DNA of 64,000 bases from Kitasatospora sp. CB01950 (GTDB lineage: Bacteria > Actinomycetota > Actinomycetes > Streptomycetales > Streptomycetaceae): positions 453,947 through 517,946 of the forward strand of contig NZ_LISX01000001.1 in assembly GCF_001905465.1 (NCBI RefSeq), given 5' to 3'. A program made the translations under genes and the position numbers. Positions 50,652 to 60,069 of this stretch are shown here, piece by piece. The first letter of the stretch is position 1, and every line of letters begins with the position of its first letter. Under the pieces are notes generated by a model. It worked only from the letters and a program-made list of their open reading frames with translations. It ran no database searches and had not been told where the DNA came from.

Positions 50652-51230
50652 ATGCCGATCAGCGACGAGCTCAAGAAGACCCTCACCGACCCCACCCCCC
50701 TGTACGCCCTGGCCGGCGCCGGCGACCTCGCCTACGAGAAGCTGCGCGAGGTCCCCGGCCAGCTGGAGGCGCTCGCCGCCGACCCCAAGGGCACCCAGGA
50801 CAAGGCCGCCGCCGCCCTGCAGGACGCCGGCAGCAGGCTGGTCGAGGCCCAGGCCAAGGTCACCGGCGCGGTCACCGCGCTGCCCGCCGACGTCAAGGAA
50901 CTCCAGGCCAAGGCCCAGGAGTTCGCGATGCAGCAGGTCGGCCGGGCGCTGGAGTTCGCGGTCAAGGCCAAGGAGGTCTACGACGAACTGGCCGTCCGTG
51001 GCCGCACCGTGGTGGACGCCGCGAGCACCGCCCGTCCGGGCGCCGACCCGGCCGCCGAGGTCGAGGTCGAGGAGGTCGTGCTCGCCGAGGTCCTGGTGGA
51101 CGAGCCCGCCGTCGAGGCGAAGCCGGCCGGCGCCAAGGCCGCGCCGAAGCCCGCCGCGCCCAAGTCCGCCGCGAAGAAGCCCGTCCGCGCCCACAAGGCC
51201 GCCGCTGCCGACGCCGCAGACTCCGAGTGA
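50652..51230 (+). CDS. HbhA-like coiled-coil protein
   Basis: 192 aa. An N-terminal helix with a TPLYALAGAGDLAYEKLREV start, a long coiled coil to about residue 120, and a Lys/Ala/Pro-rich tail (AKPAGAKAAPKPAAPKSAAK). This is the plan of mycobacterial heparin-binding hemagglutinin, without the strict KKAAPA repeats. In streptomycetes the role is probably membrane- or filament-associated. It lies 29 bp after the XRE gene. Confidence 0.8.
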   Translation: MPISDELKKTLTDPTPLYALAGAGDLAYEKLREVPGQLEALAADPKGTQDKAAAALQDAGSRLVEAQAKVTGAVTALPADVKELQAKAQEFAMQQVGRALEFAVKAKEVYDELAVRGRTVVDAASTARPGADPAAEVEVEEVVLAEVLVDEPAVEAKPAGAKAAPKPAAPKSAAKKPVRAHKAAAADAADSE

Positions 51231-51329
51231 CGGTCCGCCCGTGACGAGTGCGGGGAACGGCACACTGCCGAAGGCCGTTGAACCGGGCGCGGTCCGTGCC
51301 AGGATGGAGGAGAGAGTGAGGAGCACCAG

Positions 51330-51662
51330 GTGCCGTTCCTGTACATCGATCTCCTGAACCCGTTCTGGTGGCTGGCCACGGCGATCATCGGCTACAAGGC
51401 GTTCGCGTTCGTGGACGCGGCGATCCGGCGCGAGGACGCGTACCGGGCCGCCGACAAGAAGACCAAGGGGTTCTGGCTGGTCGTGCTCGGCCTCTCGCTG
51501 GGCGCGGACCTGCTGTTCGGCGCCAACCCGCTCACCGGCCTGCTGGTGCTGGTCGGCCTGGTCGCCTCGATCGTCTACGTGGTGGACGTCCGCCCCGCGA
51601 TCAAGCTGCTCGGCGACGGGCGCGGCCGCGGCCGCAACCCCGGGCCGTACGGCCCCTGGTGA
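51330..51662 (+). CDS. DUF2516 membrane protein
   Basis: 110 aa from a GTG with GAGGAG upstream. Three hydrophobic helices: LNPFWWLATAIIGYKAFAFV, FWLVVLGLSLGADLLFG and LTGLLVLVGLVASIVYVVD. The family accompanies HbhA-type genes; function unknown. It is followed by a strong terminator facing the phosphatase gene. Confidence 0.85.
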   Translation: MPFLYIDLLNPFWWLATAIIGYKAFAFVDAAIRREDAYRAADKKTKGFWLVVLGLSLGADLLFGANPLTGLLVLVGLVASIVYVVDVRPAIKLLGDGRGRGRNPGPYGPW

Positions 51663-51680
51663 GCCACCGGGCACAACGAG

Positions 51681-51710
51681 AAGGGGCGGTCCCGTTCGGG
51701 GCCGCCCCTT
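51681..51710. terminator. Terminator
   Basis: Thirteen-base arms (51681-51693 and 51698-51710; one G-T pair) with loop GTTC, between DUF2516 (+) and the PP2C phosphatase (-). Probably terminates both. Confidence 0.85.
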
Positions 51711-51729
51711 CCGTCGGTCCGACGGGCCG

Positions 51730-53136
51730 TCAGCCCATGATCACCGGCGCCGGGTTGCGCTCCAGCAGCAGCACCGCGACATCGTCGGTCAGTGCCCCGC
51801 CGTTCAACTCCTCGACCTCGGCGATCGCCGAGTCCACCAGCCGGCCCCTGGTCAGCCCGGCGGCCTGGTGGTCGGCGATCAGCTCGATCAGGCCCTCCTG
51901 GCCCAGCCGCGGCGAACCCGCCCCGACCTTCCCCTCGACCAGGCCGTCGGTGTACAGCAGCAGCCGCCAGCCGGTGGCCAGCCCCAGCCGCAGCGCCGGC
52001 CAGGTGGCCTGGGCGGCATCGCACGGCAGCAGGCCCAGCGCCGGGCCGGCCTGCTCGGACGGCAGCAGCATCGGGACGGCGTCCGGCCCCAGCAGCAGCG
52101 GCGCCGGGTGCCCGGCCAGGAACAGCTCCGCCGACTCCGGCGTGCCCTGCTCGCCCGGCGCGTCCAGCACCACCATGCAGAGCGTCGCGAAGATCTCGTC
52201 GCTGCGCCGCTCGTACTCCAGGACGTGCTGCAGCGTGGTCAGCAGGTGCTGGCCGCTGAGCCCGGCGAACACCAGGGCCCGCCAGGCGATCCGCAGCGCC
52301 ACGCCGAGCGCGGCCTCGTCCGGGCCGTGGCCGCAGACGTCGCCGATCACCACGTGCACCCGGCCGTCCTTGGTGCGGACGGCGTCGTAGAAGTCGCCGC
52401 CGAGCAGGGCGCGGCGGCGGCCCGGGCGGTAACGGCGGGTGAAGGACAGGCCCGCGCCGTCCAGCAGCGGGGTGGGCAGCAGGTGGCGCTGAAGGCGGGC
52501 GTTCTCCTGGCCGCGGATCTCTGCCTCCACCAGTCGGCGCTGCGACTCGTCGGCGCGCTTGCGCTCCACCGCGTAGCGCAGCGCGCGGGCCAGCAGCGGG
52601 CCGTCGGTGTCCTGCCGGACCAGGAAGTCCTGGGCGCCGGCGGCCACCGCGGCCGCGCCGAGTCCGGTGCCCGCGGTGTCGGTGAGGACCACCACGGCGG
52701 TGTGCGGGGCGCGCTGCAGCAGCTCGCGCAGCGCGTCCAGGCCGTCGCTGCCGGGCGGCAGTTCGCCGGGCGCGCCGAGGTCGAGCAGCACGCACTGGAA
52801 GTCGGGGTACCGGGCGCCGCGCCGCCCCGCGCCGGGCGTCGGCGGCAGCAGGGCCAGCGCCGCGCGGATGCCGTCCACCCGGTGCAGTTCGGCGTGCCCG
52901 CCGAGCTCCTCGGCCAGCGACTCGAACAGCCGGTGCTCCGGCCCGTCGCCCTCGATCACCAGCACCCGGAAGTCCGTGGCCGCGGCCCGGGCCGGCTCGC
53001 CGCCGCCCGCGGGGGTGCTGCGCGGATGCGGTATCGCCGCGGCCCGCTGCGGCGTGCCGGGTCGGCTCTGACTGCGCTCGGCGGACCCGGCGTGGTCGGT
53101 CGCGTCGGGTGCCCGCCCGTCTCCCGTAGCGGGCAT
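51730..53136 (-). CDS. Response-regulator / PP2C (SpoIIE-type) phosphatase fusion
   Basis: 468 aa from the ATG at 53136 (GGAAGG upstream). A REC domain (about 55-190) with acceptor-like Asp in CVLLDLGAPGELPPG, then a linker coiled coil and a SpoIIE/PP2C domain (about 230-465) with GGDFYDAVRTKDGRVHVVIG, DVCGHGPDEAALG and LYTDGLVEGK. It should dephosphorylate an anti-anti-sigma-type protein when its REC domain is modified. No cognate kinase is adjacent. Confidence 0.9.
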   Translation of the reverse strand: MPATGDGRAPDATDHAGSAERSQSRPGTPQRAAAIPHPRSTPAGGGEPARAAATDFRVLVIEGDGPEHRLFESLAEELGGHAELHRVDGIRAALALLPPTPGAGRRGARYPDFQCVLLDLGAPGELPPGSDGLDALRELLQRAPHTAVVVLTDTAGTGLGAAAVAAGAQDFLVRQDTDGPLLARALRYAVERKRADESQRRLVEAEIRGQENARLQRHLLPTPLLDGAGLSFTRRYRPGRRRALLGGDFYDAVRTKDGRVHVVIGDVCGHGPDEAALGVALRIAWRALVFAGLSGQHLLTTLQHVLEYERRSDEIFATLCMVVLDAPGEQGTPESAELFLAGHPAPLLLGPDAVPMLLPSEQAGPALGLLPCDAAQATWPALRLGLATGWRLLLYTDGLVEGKVGAGSPRLGQEGLIELIADHQAAGLTRGRLVDSAIAEVEELNGGALTDDVAVLLLERNPAPVIMG

Positions 53137-53356
53137 CGGTCGGTCCTTCCTTTCCCCGACAGGCCAACGGCCGGTGTCCGTCCACGGTGCCCGTGTGGCA
53201 CCGGGCATCGGGGAGCTTCCCGCGACCATAACGTGATCTCCGAGGATTTCTTCGCCTGAGCGGCGGCGATGTGGTTATTGCCACGCGTGCGGTGGCCGGA
53301 TTTCGTAGGGTTTCCGCCACCACAGAACCGGAGTTGACGGGAGTTGAGCAGCGGTG

Positions 53357-53881
53357 ATGCGGATCACGCTGGTGCAGGGTGACATCACGGAGCAGGAGGT
53401 GGACGCCGTCGTCAACGCCGCCAACAGCTCGCTCCTCGGCGGCGGCGGGGTGGACGGGGCGATCCACCGCAAGGGCGGACCGGAGATCCTCGCCGACTGC
53501 CGGAAGCTGCGGGCCTCGCACTACGGCAAGGGCCTGCCGACCGGCCGGGCGGTGGCGACCACCGCGGGCCGTCTCCCGGCGCGCTGGGTGGTGCACACGG
53601 TGGGGCCGGTCTTCAGGCCGGAGGACCGCCGGCAGCGCGCGGAGCTGCTGGCCTCGTGTTATCGGGAATCCCTTCGGGTGGCGGCGGAACTGGGGGCGCG
53701 GACGGTGGCGTTCCCGGCGATCTCGGCCGGGATCTTCGGCTGGCCGGTGGACGATGCCGCCCGGATCGCCCTGACGGCCGTGGCCGAGGCGGCCCCCGAC
53801 CTGGACGAGGTGCGTTTCGTGCTGTTCGGCGCCGAGACCTATGAGGTGTTCGCTGGGGTGCGGGACGAACTGGGGGCGTAG
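53357..53881 (+). CDS. Macrodomain protein (O-acetyl-ADP-ribose deacetylase type)
   Basis: 174 aa, single macrodomain. ADP-ribose-binding loop VNAANSSLLGGGGVDGAIHR (with the NAAN and GGGGVDGAI motifs of MacroD-type enzymes) and GLPTGRAVATTAGRLP. It likely removes ADP-ribose or acetyl from ADP-ribose. ATG at 53357 or GTG at 53354; no strong ribosome-binding site. Isolated gene, transcribed away from the phosphatase. Confidence 0.93.
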   Translation: MRITLVQGDITEQEVDAVVNAANSSLLGGGGVDGAIHRKGGPEILADCRKLRASHYGKGLPTGRAVATTAGRLPARWVVHTVGPVFRPEDRRQRAELLASCYRESLRVAAELGARTVAFPAISAGIFGWPVDDAARIALTAVAEAAPDLDEVRFVLFGAETYEVFAGVRDELGA

Positions 53882-54139
53882 CAGAGCAGGGGCGCTGACC
53901 GGCGCGCAGGGGGCGCGCGACGGCGCATTCGGGCGCTCCCCATGGTGGCGCGCCAGGGCGTCAACACGCCAGGGGTATTCGATAACTCGTTCGAGTGAAC
54001 TGCCGAACGGATGACCGGACTTGGGCGGAAGTCTCACCCCGCCCGGCCCCGGTCTCACGCAGCCCGGCCCCAGCTGCGTCCAGCCCCAGCTGCGTCCAGC
54101 CCCGGCCCCGGCCCCAGCCGCGCCCGGCCCCGGCAGCGC

Positions 54140-54964
54140 TCAGCGCGGCGCCAGCGCCGCCCAGTCCACCGTCAGCTCGCCCTGCCGCCGCCGGGTCGGC
54201 CCGTCCCGCAGCGGCCAGTCCGCGGCCAGCGCCGCGCACGCCGCCGCCCAGCGCTGCCTCGCCCCGAACGCGCCCAGCGGCGCGGCCGCCGCCCACGCCC
54301 GGTCGAAGTCCCGCAGGAAGGTGTGCACCGGCCGCCCCGGCACGTTGTGGTGGATCAGCGCCTTCGGCAGCCGCTCCGCCAGGTCCGAGGGCCGCTCCAG
54401 ACTCCCCAGCCGGGCCGCGAAGGTCACCGTCCGCGGCCCCTCCGGGCCCAGCGCCACCCACACGTGCCGCCGGCCGATCTCGTCGCAGGTGCCCTCCACC
54501 AGCAACCCGTTCGGCGCCAGCCGCCCGCACAGCCGCGACCACACCTCGGCGACCTGGTCCTCGTCGTACTGCCGCAGCACGTTCGCCGCCCGGATCAGCT
54601 GGGCCCGCGCCCCGCCGGGCAGCGGCACCTCGAAGCCGCCGCGCCGGAACTCCAGCAGCGGCGGATCGGCCATCGGCAGCGCCGCCGCCACCCGCGCCGG
54701 GTCGATCTCGATGCCCACCACCCGGACGTCCGCCCGCACCGCCCGCAGCCGCGCCGCCAGCTCCACCGCCGTCCACGGCGCCGCCCCGTACCCGAGGTCC
54801 ACGGCGACCGGCGGGGCCGGCGCCGCCCGCAGCGCCCGACTCAGCGTGTACGCGATCCAGCGGTCCATCCGCCGCAGCCGGTTGGTGTTCGTCGTCCCCC
54901 GAGTGATCGTCCCCACCGGCCGGCTCGACCGGCCCCGGGACGACGGCATGTCGCTTACGGCCAT
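54140..54964 (-). CDS. Class I SAM-dependent methyltransferase
   Basis: 274 aa. Motif I VAVDLGYGAAPWTAVELAAR (Tyr in the Gly-rich loop), acidic loop VVGIEIDPARVAAALPM, and VPLPGGARAQLIRAANVLRQ. A recurrent neighbour of mshA in actinobacteria. Substrate unknown. The start at 54964 follows from MAVSDMPSS; divergent from mshA. Downstream, 54072-54103 contain a 16-bp direct repeat. Confidence 0.85.
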   Translation of the reverse strand: MAVSDMPSSRGRSSRPVGTITRGTTNTNRLRRMDRWIAYTLSRALRAAPAPPVAVDLGYGAAPWTAVELAARLRAVRADVRVVGIEIDPARVAAALPMADPPLLEFRRGGFEVPLPGGARAQLIRAANVLRQYDEDQVAEVWSRLCGRLAPNGLLVEGTCDEIGRRHVWVALGPEGPRTVTFAARLGSLERPSDLAERLPKALIHHNVPGRPVHTFLRDFDRAWAAAAPLGAFGARQRWAAACAALAADWPLRDGPTRRRQGELTVDWAALAPR

Positions 54965-55205
54965 GGTCACCAAGCGTACGCAGCGCCCCGGTGCCCCCGT
55001 CCACCGGCGGGAACACCAATGGGAACGCGGGCCGGAACGCGGGCGGGAATACGCGGGCGCGACGACGCGGTTGGGATGCTTGACGTCCATCCGCCCGCAG
55101 CTCCCGGCCGCGGGCGGCGGCGCGTGAACGGCCGGAAAACGGCCCGGACGCACCGACAGCACCACCGAGACAGGCGACGGGCAGCGCCCAGGGAGGCTTC
55201 CGCAG

Positions 55206-56510
55206 GTGACCGACCACCTCGTCCGCATGCCCCGCGGGGCGGCCCCCTCGCGTCCGCGCCGCCCCCGCCGGATCGCGATGCTGAGCGTCCACACCTCGCC
55301 GCTGCACCAGCCGGGCACCGGCGACGCCGGCGGCATGAACGTGTACATCGTCGAACTGGCCAAGCGCCTCGCCGACCTCGACATCGAGGTCGAGGTGTTC
55401 ACCCGGGCGATCAACTCCGACGACGCGCCGACCGTGCAGCTCGCCCCGGGCGTGCTGGTCCGGCACGTCACGGCCGGGCCGTACGAGGGCCTGCTCAAGG
55501 AAGACCTGCCCGCTCAGCTGTGCGCCTTCACCCACGGCGTGCTGCGTACCGAGGCCGGCCACCGCCCCGGCTACTACGACCTGGTGCACTCGCACTACTG
55601 GCTGTCCGGCCAGGTCGGATGGCTCGCGGCGGAGCGCTGGGGCGTGCCGCTGGTGCACACCATGCACACCATGGCGAAGGTGAAGAACGCGGCGCTCGCC
55701 GAGGGCGACACCCCCGAGCCGCCCGCCCGGGTGATCGGCGAGACCCAGGTGGTCGGCGCGGCCGACCGGCTGATCGCCAACACCGCGGAGGAGGCCGCCG
55801 AGCTGGCCCACCACTACGCGGCCCGCCCCGAGCAGCTCGCCGTGGTCCACCCCGGCGTCAATCTCGACGTCTTCCGCCCCGGCGACCGCGCCGCGGCCCG
55901 CCACCGGCTCGGCCTCCCGCAGCACGCCGCGGTGCTGCTGTTCGCCGGCCGCATACAGCCCCTGAAGGCGCCGGACGTCCTGCTCAAGGCCGTCGCCCGG
56001 CTGCTGGAACGCCACCCGGAGCTGCGCGAACGACTGGTGGTGCCGGTGGTCGGCGGCCCGTCCGGCACCGGTCTGGCCCGCCCCGAGAGCCTGCACAAGC
56101 TCGCCGCCCAGCTCGGCATCAACGACGTGGTGCGGTTCCGCCCCCCGGTCGGCCAGCAGCAGCTCGCCGACTGGTACCGCGCCGCGACCGCCCTCGTGAT
56201 GCCCTCGTACAGCGAGTCGTTCGGCCTGGTCGCCCTGGAGGCGCAGGCCTGCGGCACCCCCGTGGTGGCCGCCGCGGTCGGCGGCCTGCCGGTCGCGGTC
56301 CGCGACGGCCGCACCGGCACCCTGGTGCCCGGCCACGACCCGGACGCCTGGGCGCAGGCCCTGCTGCCCTACGTCACCGACCCGGCGCTCGCCCGCGCCC
56401 GCGGCGCGGCCGCCGCTCGGCACGCGGCGGCGTTCGGCTGGCTGACGGCGGCCGGCGCCACCGCCGATGTCTACGCAGGCGCGATGGCCTTCCGCGCGCG
56501 CCACCTCTGA
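55206..56510 (+). CDS. mshA: D-inositol-3-phosphate glycosyltransferase (mycothiol biosynthesis)
   Basis: 434 aa, GT4 family. N-terminal domain opens with [20 protein letters not shown] and [20 protein letters not shown], the MshA hallmark; donor site in [20 protein letters not shown] and [20 protein letters not shown]. It transfers GlcNAc from UDP-GlcNAc to inositol-3-phosphate, the first step of mycothiol, the actinobacterial thiol buffer. GTG start with GGGAGG upstream. Confidence 0.95.
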   Translation: MTDHLVRMPRGAAPSRPRRPRRIAMLSVHTSPLHQPGTGDAGGMNVYIVELAKRLADLDIEVEVFTRAINSDDAPTVQLAPGVLVRHVTAGPYEGLLKEDLPAQLCAFTHGVLRTEAGHRPGYYDLVHSHYWLSGQVGWLAAERWGVPLVHTMHTMAKVKNAALAEGDTPEPPARVIGETQVVGAADRLIANTAEEAAELAHHYAARPEQLAVVHPGVNLDVFRPGDRAAARHRLGLPQHAAVLLFAGRIQPLKAPDVLLKAVARLLERHPELRERLVVPVVGGPSGTGLARPESLHKLAAQLGINDVVRFRPPVGQQQLADWYRAATALVMPSYSESFGLVALEAQACGTPVVAAAVGGLPVAVRDGRTGTLVPGHDPDAWAQALLPYVTDPALARARGAAAARHAAAFGWLTAAGATADVYAGAMAFRARHL

Positions 56511-56618
56511 CGCCGCCTCGTCCGCGCGCACGGCGTGACCGGCCGCACGGCGTGACCGGCCGCACGGCGTGACCGGGGCGACACCCCGCAGGGGCGCACC
56601 GCCCGTTAGCGTGGGGTC

Positions 56619-57134
56619 ATGGCCGCCAAGGACGACGCACTGCCCCTCCTCCGTGCCGCGCTCGACGAGGCCGGTGTGGCCTGGGAGCCGGCCGCCACCG
56701 ACCCGTACACGCTGGTCGCCACCCTGCCCGGCACCCGCAAGCTGTCCACCGCCTGCGCGCTGCGGGTCGGCGACCACACCCTGTCGGTGAACGCCTTCGT
56801 GATCCGCCGCCCGGACGAGAACCACGAGGGCGTCTACCGCTGGCTGTTGGAGCGCAACACCCGCCTGTACGGCGTGGCGTACGCGATCGACCGGCTCGGC
56901 GACGTCTACCTGGTGGGCCGGTTGCCGCTGGAGGCCCTGACCGCCGACGCCGTGGACCGGCTGCTGGGCACCGTGCTGGAGAACGCCGACCAACCGTTCA
57001 ACACCCTGCTGGAACTCGGCTTCGCCACCGCGATCCGCCGCGAGTGGGAGTGGCGCACCAAGCGCGGCGAGTCCACCCGCAACCTCACCGCCTTCGCCCA
57101 CCTGGCGAGCGAGAACCCTCCCACCGACAGCTGA
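56619..57134 (+). CDS. YbjN-domain protein
   Basis: 171 aa. LPLLRAALDEAGVAWEPAAT, LRVGDHTLSVNAFVIRRPDE and NHEGVYRWLLERNTRLYGVA are the YbjN core. The function is not settled (type III chaperone-like fold); in actinobacteria it sits beside mshA. It ends five bases before a hairpin that contains the next gene's ribosome-binding site. Confidence 0.88.
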   Translation: MAAKDDALPLLRAALDEAGVAWEPAATDPYTLVATLPGTRKLSTACALRVGDHTLSVNAFVIRRPDENHEGVYRWLLERNTRLYGVAYAIDRLGDVYLVGRLPLEALTADAVDRLLGTVLENADQPFNTLLELGFATAIRREWEWRTKRGESTRNLTAFAHLASENPPTDS

Positions 57135-57138
57135 GCCC

Positions 57139-57165
57139 GGTATCCTCCCGCCCGGGGAGGATACC
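57139..57165 (+). promoter_or_regulatory. Hairpin sequestering the next gene's ribosome-binding site
   Basis: Perfect 11-bp stem (57139-57149 and 57155-57165), loop GCCCG. The right arm contains GGGAGG, the only good ribosome-binding site for the ATG at 57167, two bases after the stem. It may also terminate the YbjN transcript. Confidence 0.8.
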
Positions 57166-57166
57166 G

Positions 57167-57646
57167 ATGGACAACGAACACGCCGCCGCACAACGGAAGT
57201 TGGCCTGGCTGGAGACCGAGGTCGGCGGCGAACTGAAGGAGCGCCGACGCCGTCGCGACTGGGACCGGCGGCGGGCCCTGAGCCTGCAACTGGCCACCGT
57301 CAGCCTGTCCGCGCTGATCACCGTGCTGCTCGGCCTCAAGGTCGGCGAGCCGCTCGCCGACCGGCTCGCCGACGCCGCCCTGGCCTGCGGCGCGCTGGTG
57401 ACGGTGCTGGCCGCCTGGGCCGCGTTCTTCGGCTACCGGACGCTGTGGATCCAGCGCACCGAAACCGTCCAACGGCTGTCCATGCTGCGCCGCCGCCTCG
57501 ACCTGCTGAAGGTCGAGTGCGGCGACACCCCCGCCGACCCCGCACAGGTGGCGGAGCTGGTGGAGGAGTACCAACGGATCCTGGCCGACGACCACGACAG
57601 CTGGGTGCGGCTGCGGCAGGCCGGCAGCGGTGACGCCGGGTCGTGA
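57167..57646 (+). CDS. Small two-TM protein, SLATT/DUF4231-like
   Basis: 159 aa. Basic cytoplasmic start (LKERRRRRDWDRRRALSL), two TM helices (about 43-62, SLQLATVSLSALITVLLGLK; 73-91, ACGALVTVLAAWAAFFGY), then a helical tail YRTLWIQRTETVQRLSMLRR to VRLRQAGSGDAGS. This plan resembles SLATT-type predicted pore-forming proteins; no catalytic motif. Translation probably starts poorly because its site is inside a hairpin. Confidence 0.65.
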   Translation: MDNEHAAAQRKLAWLETEVGGELKERRRRRDWDRRRALSLQLATVSLSALITVLLGLKVGEPLADRLADAALACGALVTVLAAWAAFFGYRTLWIQRTETVQRLSMLRRRLDLLKVECGDTPADPAQVAELVEEYQRILADDHDSWVRLRQAGSGDAGS

Positions 57647-57653
57647 ACGGCCG

Positions 57654-58937
57654 TCAGACCGCCGTGGCGACCGGCTCGGCGGCCTGCTCGGCCACCTGCT
57701 CGGCCACCTGCTCGGCCACCTGCTCGACCGGCCGGTGACGGCCGATCGGCAGGAACGCCGCGGCCGCCAGCGTCCCCGCGGCCGCGCACCCGCCCCACAG
57801 CGCCCAACTGCCCCCGTACTGCAGCAGCAGGCCGCCGGCCATCGGGCCGACGAAGGACGCCAGCGACCAGGACAGCGAGTACACGCCCTGGTAGCGGCCG
57901 CGGGCCCGGGCCGGGGACCGCTCGGCGACCAGCGCCATCATCGTCGGCGTGCTGACGATCTCGCCGAGCGTCCAGACCACCACCGTCATCGCGTACAGCG
58001 CGACGGACGAACCTGCCACCGCCGTCAGCCCGAAGCCCCAGCCGGTCAGCAGCGCGCCTGCCGCCAGCAGCGCGGTGCGGTCGCGGCCCTCCATCAGCCT
58101 GGTCAGCGGCAGCTGGAGCAGCACGATCAGCACCCCGTTGAGGCTGACCAGCAGGCCGTACTGGGACGACGAGATGCCGTGCTGCCCCATGTCCATCGCC
58201 AGCGTGGTGGAGCCCTGCTGGTAGACCAGCGCCAGCAGCAGGTTCACCCCGACCACCGCCATGAACCGGCCGTCCCCGAACACCGCGCCCAGACCGATCG
58301 GCGGGCCCGACGGCTCCCCGGCCGCCTCCGCCTCCGCGTGCGCCAGCGTCTCGGGGACCTTCGCGAACACCACCACCGCACACAGCAGAGTGGTCAGCGC
58401 GTCCAGCAGGAACAGCGTCAGATAGCCGTGCGTCGCGATCAGACCGGCCACCGCGCCGGACGCGCCGAAGCCGATGTTGATCGCCCAGTAGTTCAGCGAG
58501 TACGCCCGCACCCGGTCGGCGGCCGGCACCAGGTCGGCGATCATCGCCGAGACCGCCGGACGGGAGGCGTTGTTCGCCAGGCCCGCCAGGAACGCCACCA
58601 CGGCGATCGCCACCGGCCCGTCCGTGAACCCCAGCACCGCCGTGAACACGGCCGTCGACAACTGCGCCGCCAGCAGCGTGGGCCGCCGCCCGAGCCGGTC
58701 GGTCAGCACCCCCGCCCCGATCGCGGCGACCGCCGACCCCGCCCCGAACAGGCCCGCCACCAGGCCCGCGTAGGCCGCCGAATAGCCTCGCTCGACCGTC
58801 AAATAGAGCGCCAGGAAAGTGACCACGAATCCGCCCAGTCGGTTCACCAGCGTGGACGTCCACAACCACCAGAACTGGCGCGGCAGCCCGCCCGCGGCCC
58901 TTCGGACTTCGGACACCAGGCGGGCGGCGAGGGGCAT
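57654..58937 (-). CDS. MFS transporter
   Basis: 427 aa, 12 TM helices. Motif A GVLTDRLGRRPTLLAAQLST; motif with LANNASRPAVSAMIADLVPA; similar to drug-exporting MFS proteins. The tail has a tandem EQVA repeat (VEQVAEQVAEQVAEQAAEPV, 12-bp DNA period, about 57690-57727). The substrate is unknown. It converges with the two-TM gene with a 7-bp gap. Confidence 0.88.
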   Translation of the reverse strand: MPLAARLVSEVRRAAGGLPRQFWWLWTSTLVNRLGGFVVTFLALYLTVERGYSAAYAGLVAGLFGAGSAVAAIGAGVLTDRLGRRPTLLAAQLSTAVFTAVLGFTDGPVAIAVVAFLAGLANNASRPAVSAMIADLVPAADRVRAYSLNYWAINIGFGASGAVAGLIATHGYLTLFLLDALTTLLCAVVVFAKVPETLAHAEAEAAGEPSGPPIGLGAVFGDGRFMAVVGVNLLLALVYQQGSTTLAMDMGQHGISSSQYGLLVSLNGVLIVLLQLPLTRLMEGRDRTALLAAGALLTGWGFGLTAVAGSSVALYAMTVVVWTLGEIVSTPTMMALVAERSPARARGRYQGVYSLSWSLASFVGPMAGGLLLQYGGSWALWGGCAAAGTLAAAAFLPIGRHRPVEQVAEQVAEQVAEQAAEPVATAV

Positions 58938-59049
58938 GGCAGGGCTCCCGGAACAGCGGAAAACGGTAAGAGGTCAAACAGCTGGACGCACATTACGGCG
59001 CACATGGACAGCCCGGCCATCGAATTTCCCCCTCCACTAAGCTGGCCCC

Positions 59050-59811
59050 ATGGCTGACACGACCTACCGCTTGATCCTGCTCCGCCACGGCGAGAGCCAG
59101 TGGAACCAGAAGAACCTCTTCACCGGATGGGTCGACGTCGACCTCAACGAGAAGGGCGAGAAGGAGGCCGCCCGCGGCGGCGAACTGCTGCTCGCCGAAG
59201 GCCTGCTGCCGGACGTGCTGCACACCTCGCTGCTGCGCCGCGCCATCCGCACCTCGCAGATCGCCCTCGACAAGGCCGACCGCCACTGGATCCCGGTCCG
59301 CCGCAGCTGGCGCCTGAACGAGCGCCACTACGGCGCCCTGCAGGGCAAGGACAAGGCCCAGACCCTCGCCGAGTACGGCGAGGAGCAGTTCCAGCTCTGG
59401 CGCCGCTCGTACGACACCCCGCCGCCGGCCCTCGCCGACGACGCCGAGTACTCCCAGGCCGGGGACCCGCGCTACGGCGAGATCCCGTCCGAGCTGCGCC
59501 CGCGCACCGAGTGCCTCAAGGACGTCGTCGAGCGGATGCTCCCCTACTGGTACGACGCCATCGTGCCGGACCTCGCCGACGGCAGGACCGTCCTGGTCAC
59601 CGCCCACGGCAACAGCCTGCGCGCCCTGGTCAAGCACCTGGACGGCATCTCCGACGAGGCCATCGCCGGCCTCAACATCCCCACCGGCATCCCGCTGCTC
59701 TACGAGCTGGACGCCGACTTCAAGCCGGTCAACCCCGGCGGTCGCTACCTCGACCCGGAGGCCGCCGCCGCCGCCATCGAGGCCGTCAAGAACCAGGGCA
59801 AGAAGAAGTAA
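59050..59811 (+). CDS. gpmA: Phosphoglycerate mutase (2,3-bisphosphoglycerate-dependent)
   Basis: 253 aa. Catalytic motif [20 protein letters not shown] with phospho-His, [20 protein letters not shown], and [16 protein letters not shown] with the second His. It interconverts 3- and 2-phosphoglycerate in glycolysis. The length matches bacterial dPGM. A terminator follows. The gene is near mshA in related genomes as well (from memory). Confidence 0.96.
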   Translation: MADTTYRLILLRHGESQWNQKNLFTGWVDVDLNEKGEKEAARGGELLLAEGLLPDVLHTSLLRRAIRTSQIALDKADRHWIPVRRSWRLNERHYGALQGKDKAQTLAEYGEEQFQLWRRSYDTPPPALADDAEYSQAGDPRYGEIPSELRPRTECLKDVVERMLPYWYDAIVPDLADGRTVLVTAHGNSLRALVKHLDGISDEAIAGLNIPTGIPLLYELDADFKPVNPGGRYLDPEAAAAAIEAVKNQGKKK

Positions 59812-59827
59812 CGCTTCCCGTCCTCCT

Positions 59828-59870
59828 CAGCCCCCTGCCCGGCGCAACGACGCCCCGGCCCAGGGGGCTG
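59828..59870 (+). terminator. Terminator after gpmA
   Basis: Perfect 10-bp arms CAGCCCCCTG (59828-59837) and CAGGGGGCTG (59861-59870), followed by TTCC. The loop is 23 bases and itself GC-rich. Confidence 0.75.
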
Positions 59871-59908
59871 TTCCGTGCCCGGGCCGTCAACTGCCGGGCG
59901 GGGCCGAG

Positions 59909-59969
59909 TGGTTCAGACCGCGAAGATTGGTTCAGACCATTGACGGGGGTCGGTGGGGGCTTCTAGCGT
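59909..59969 (+). promoter_or_regulatory. LPMO promoter with two DasR-like (dre) boxes
   Basis: TGGTTCAGACCG (59909-59920) and TGGTTCAGACCA (59928-59939) resemble the dre consensus TGGTCTAGACCA found as 12-bp direct repeats in chitinase promoters. The second abuts -35 TTGACG (59940-59945), with -10 TAGCGT (59964-59969) 18 bases away. GlcNAc/DasR control is inferred. Confidence 0.8.
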
Positions 59970-60069
59970 GGGGCCAATGTCAGCGCGGGCATGCCAATGA
60001 TGGCCGCACCCCCACGCGGCTCCGCGCGTGCCCGTGCATGTACTCCATCCACCCCCACGGAGGAGCACC

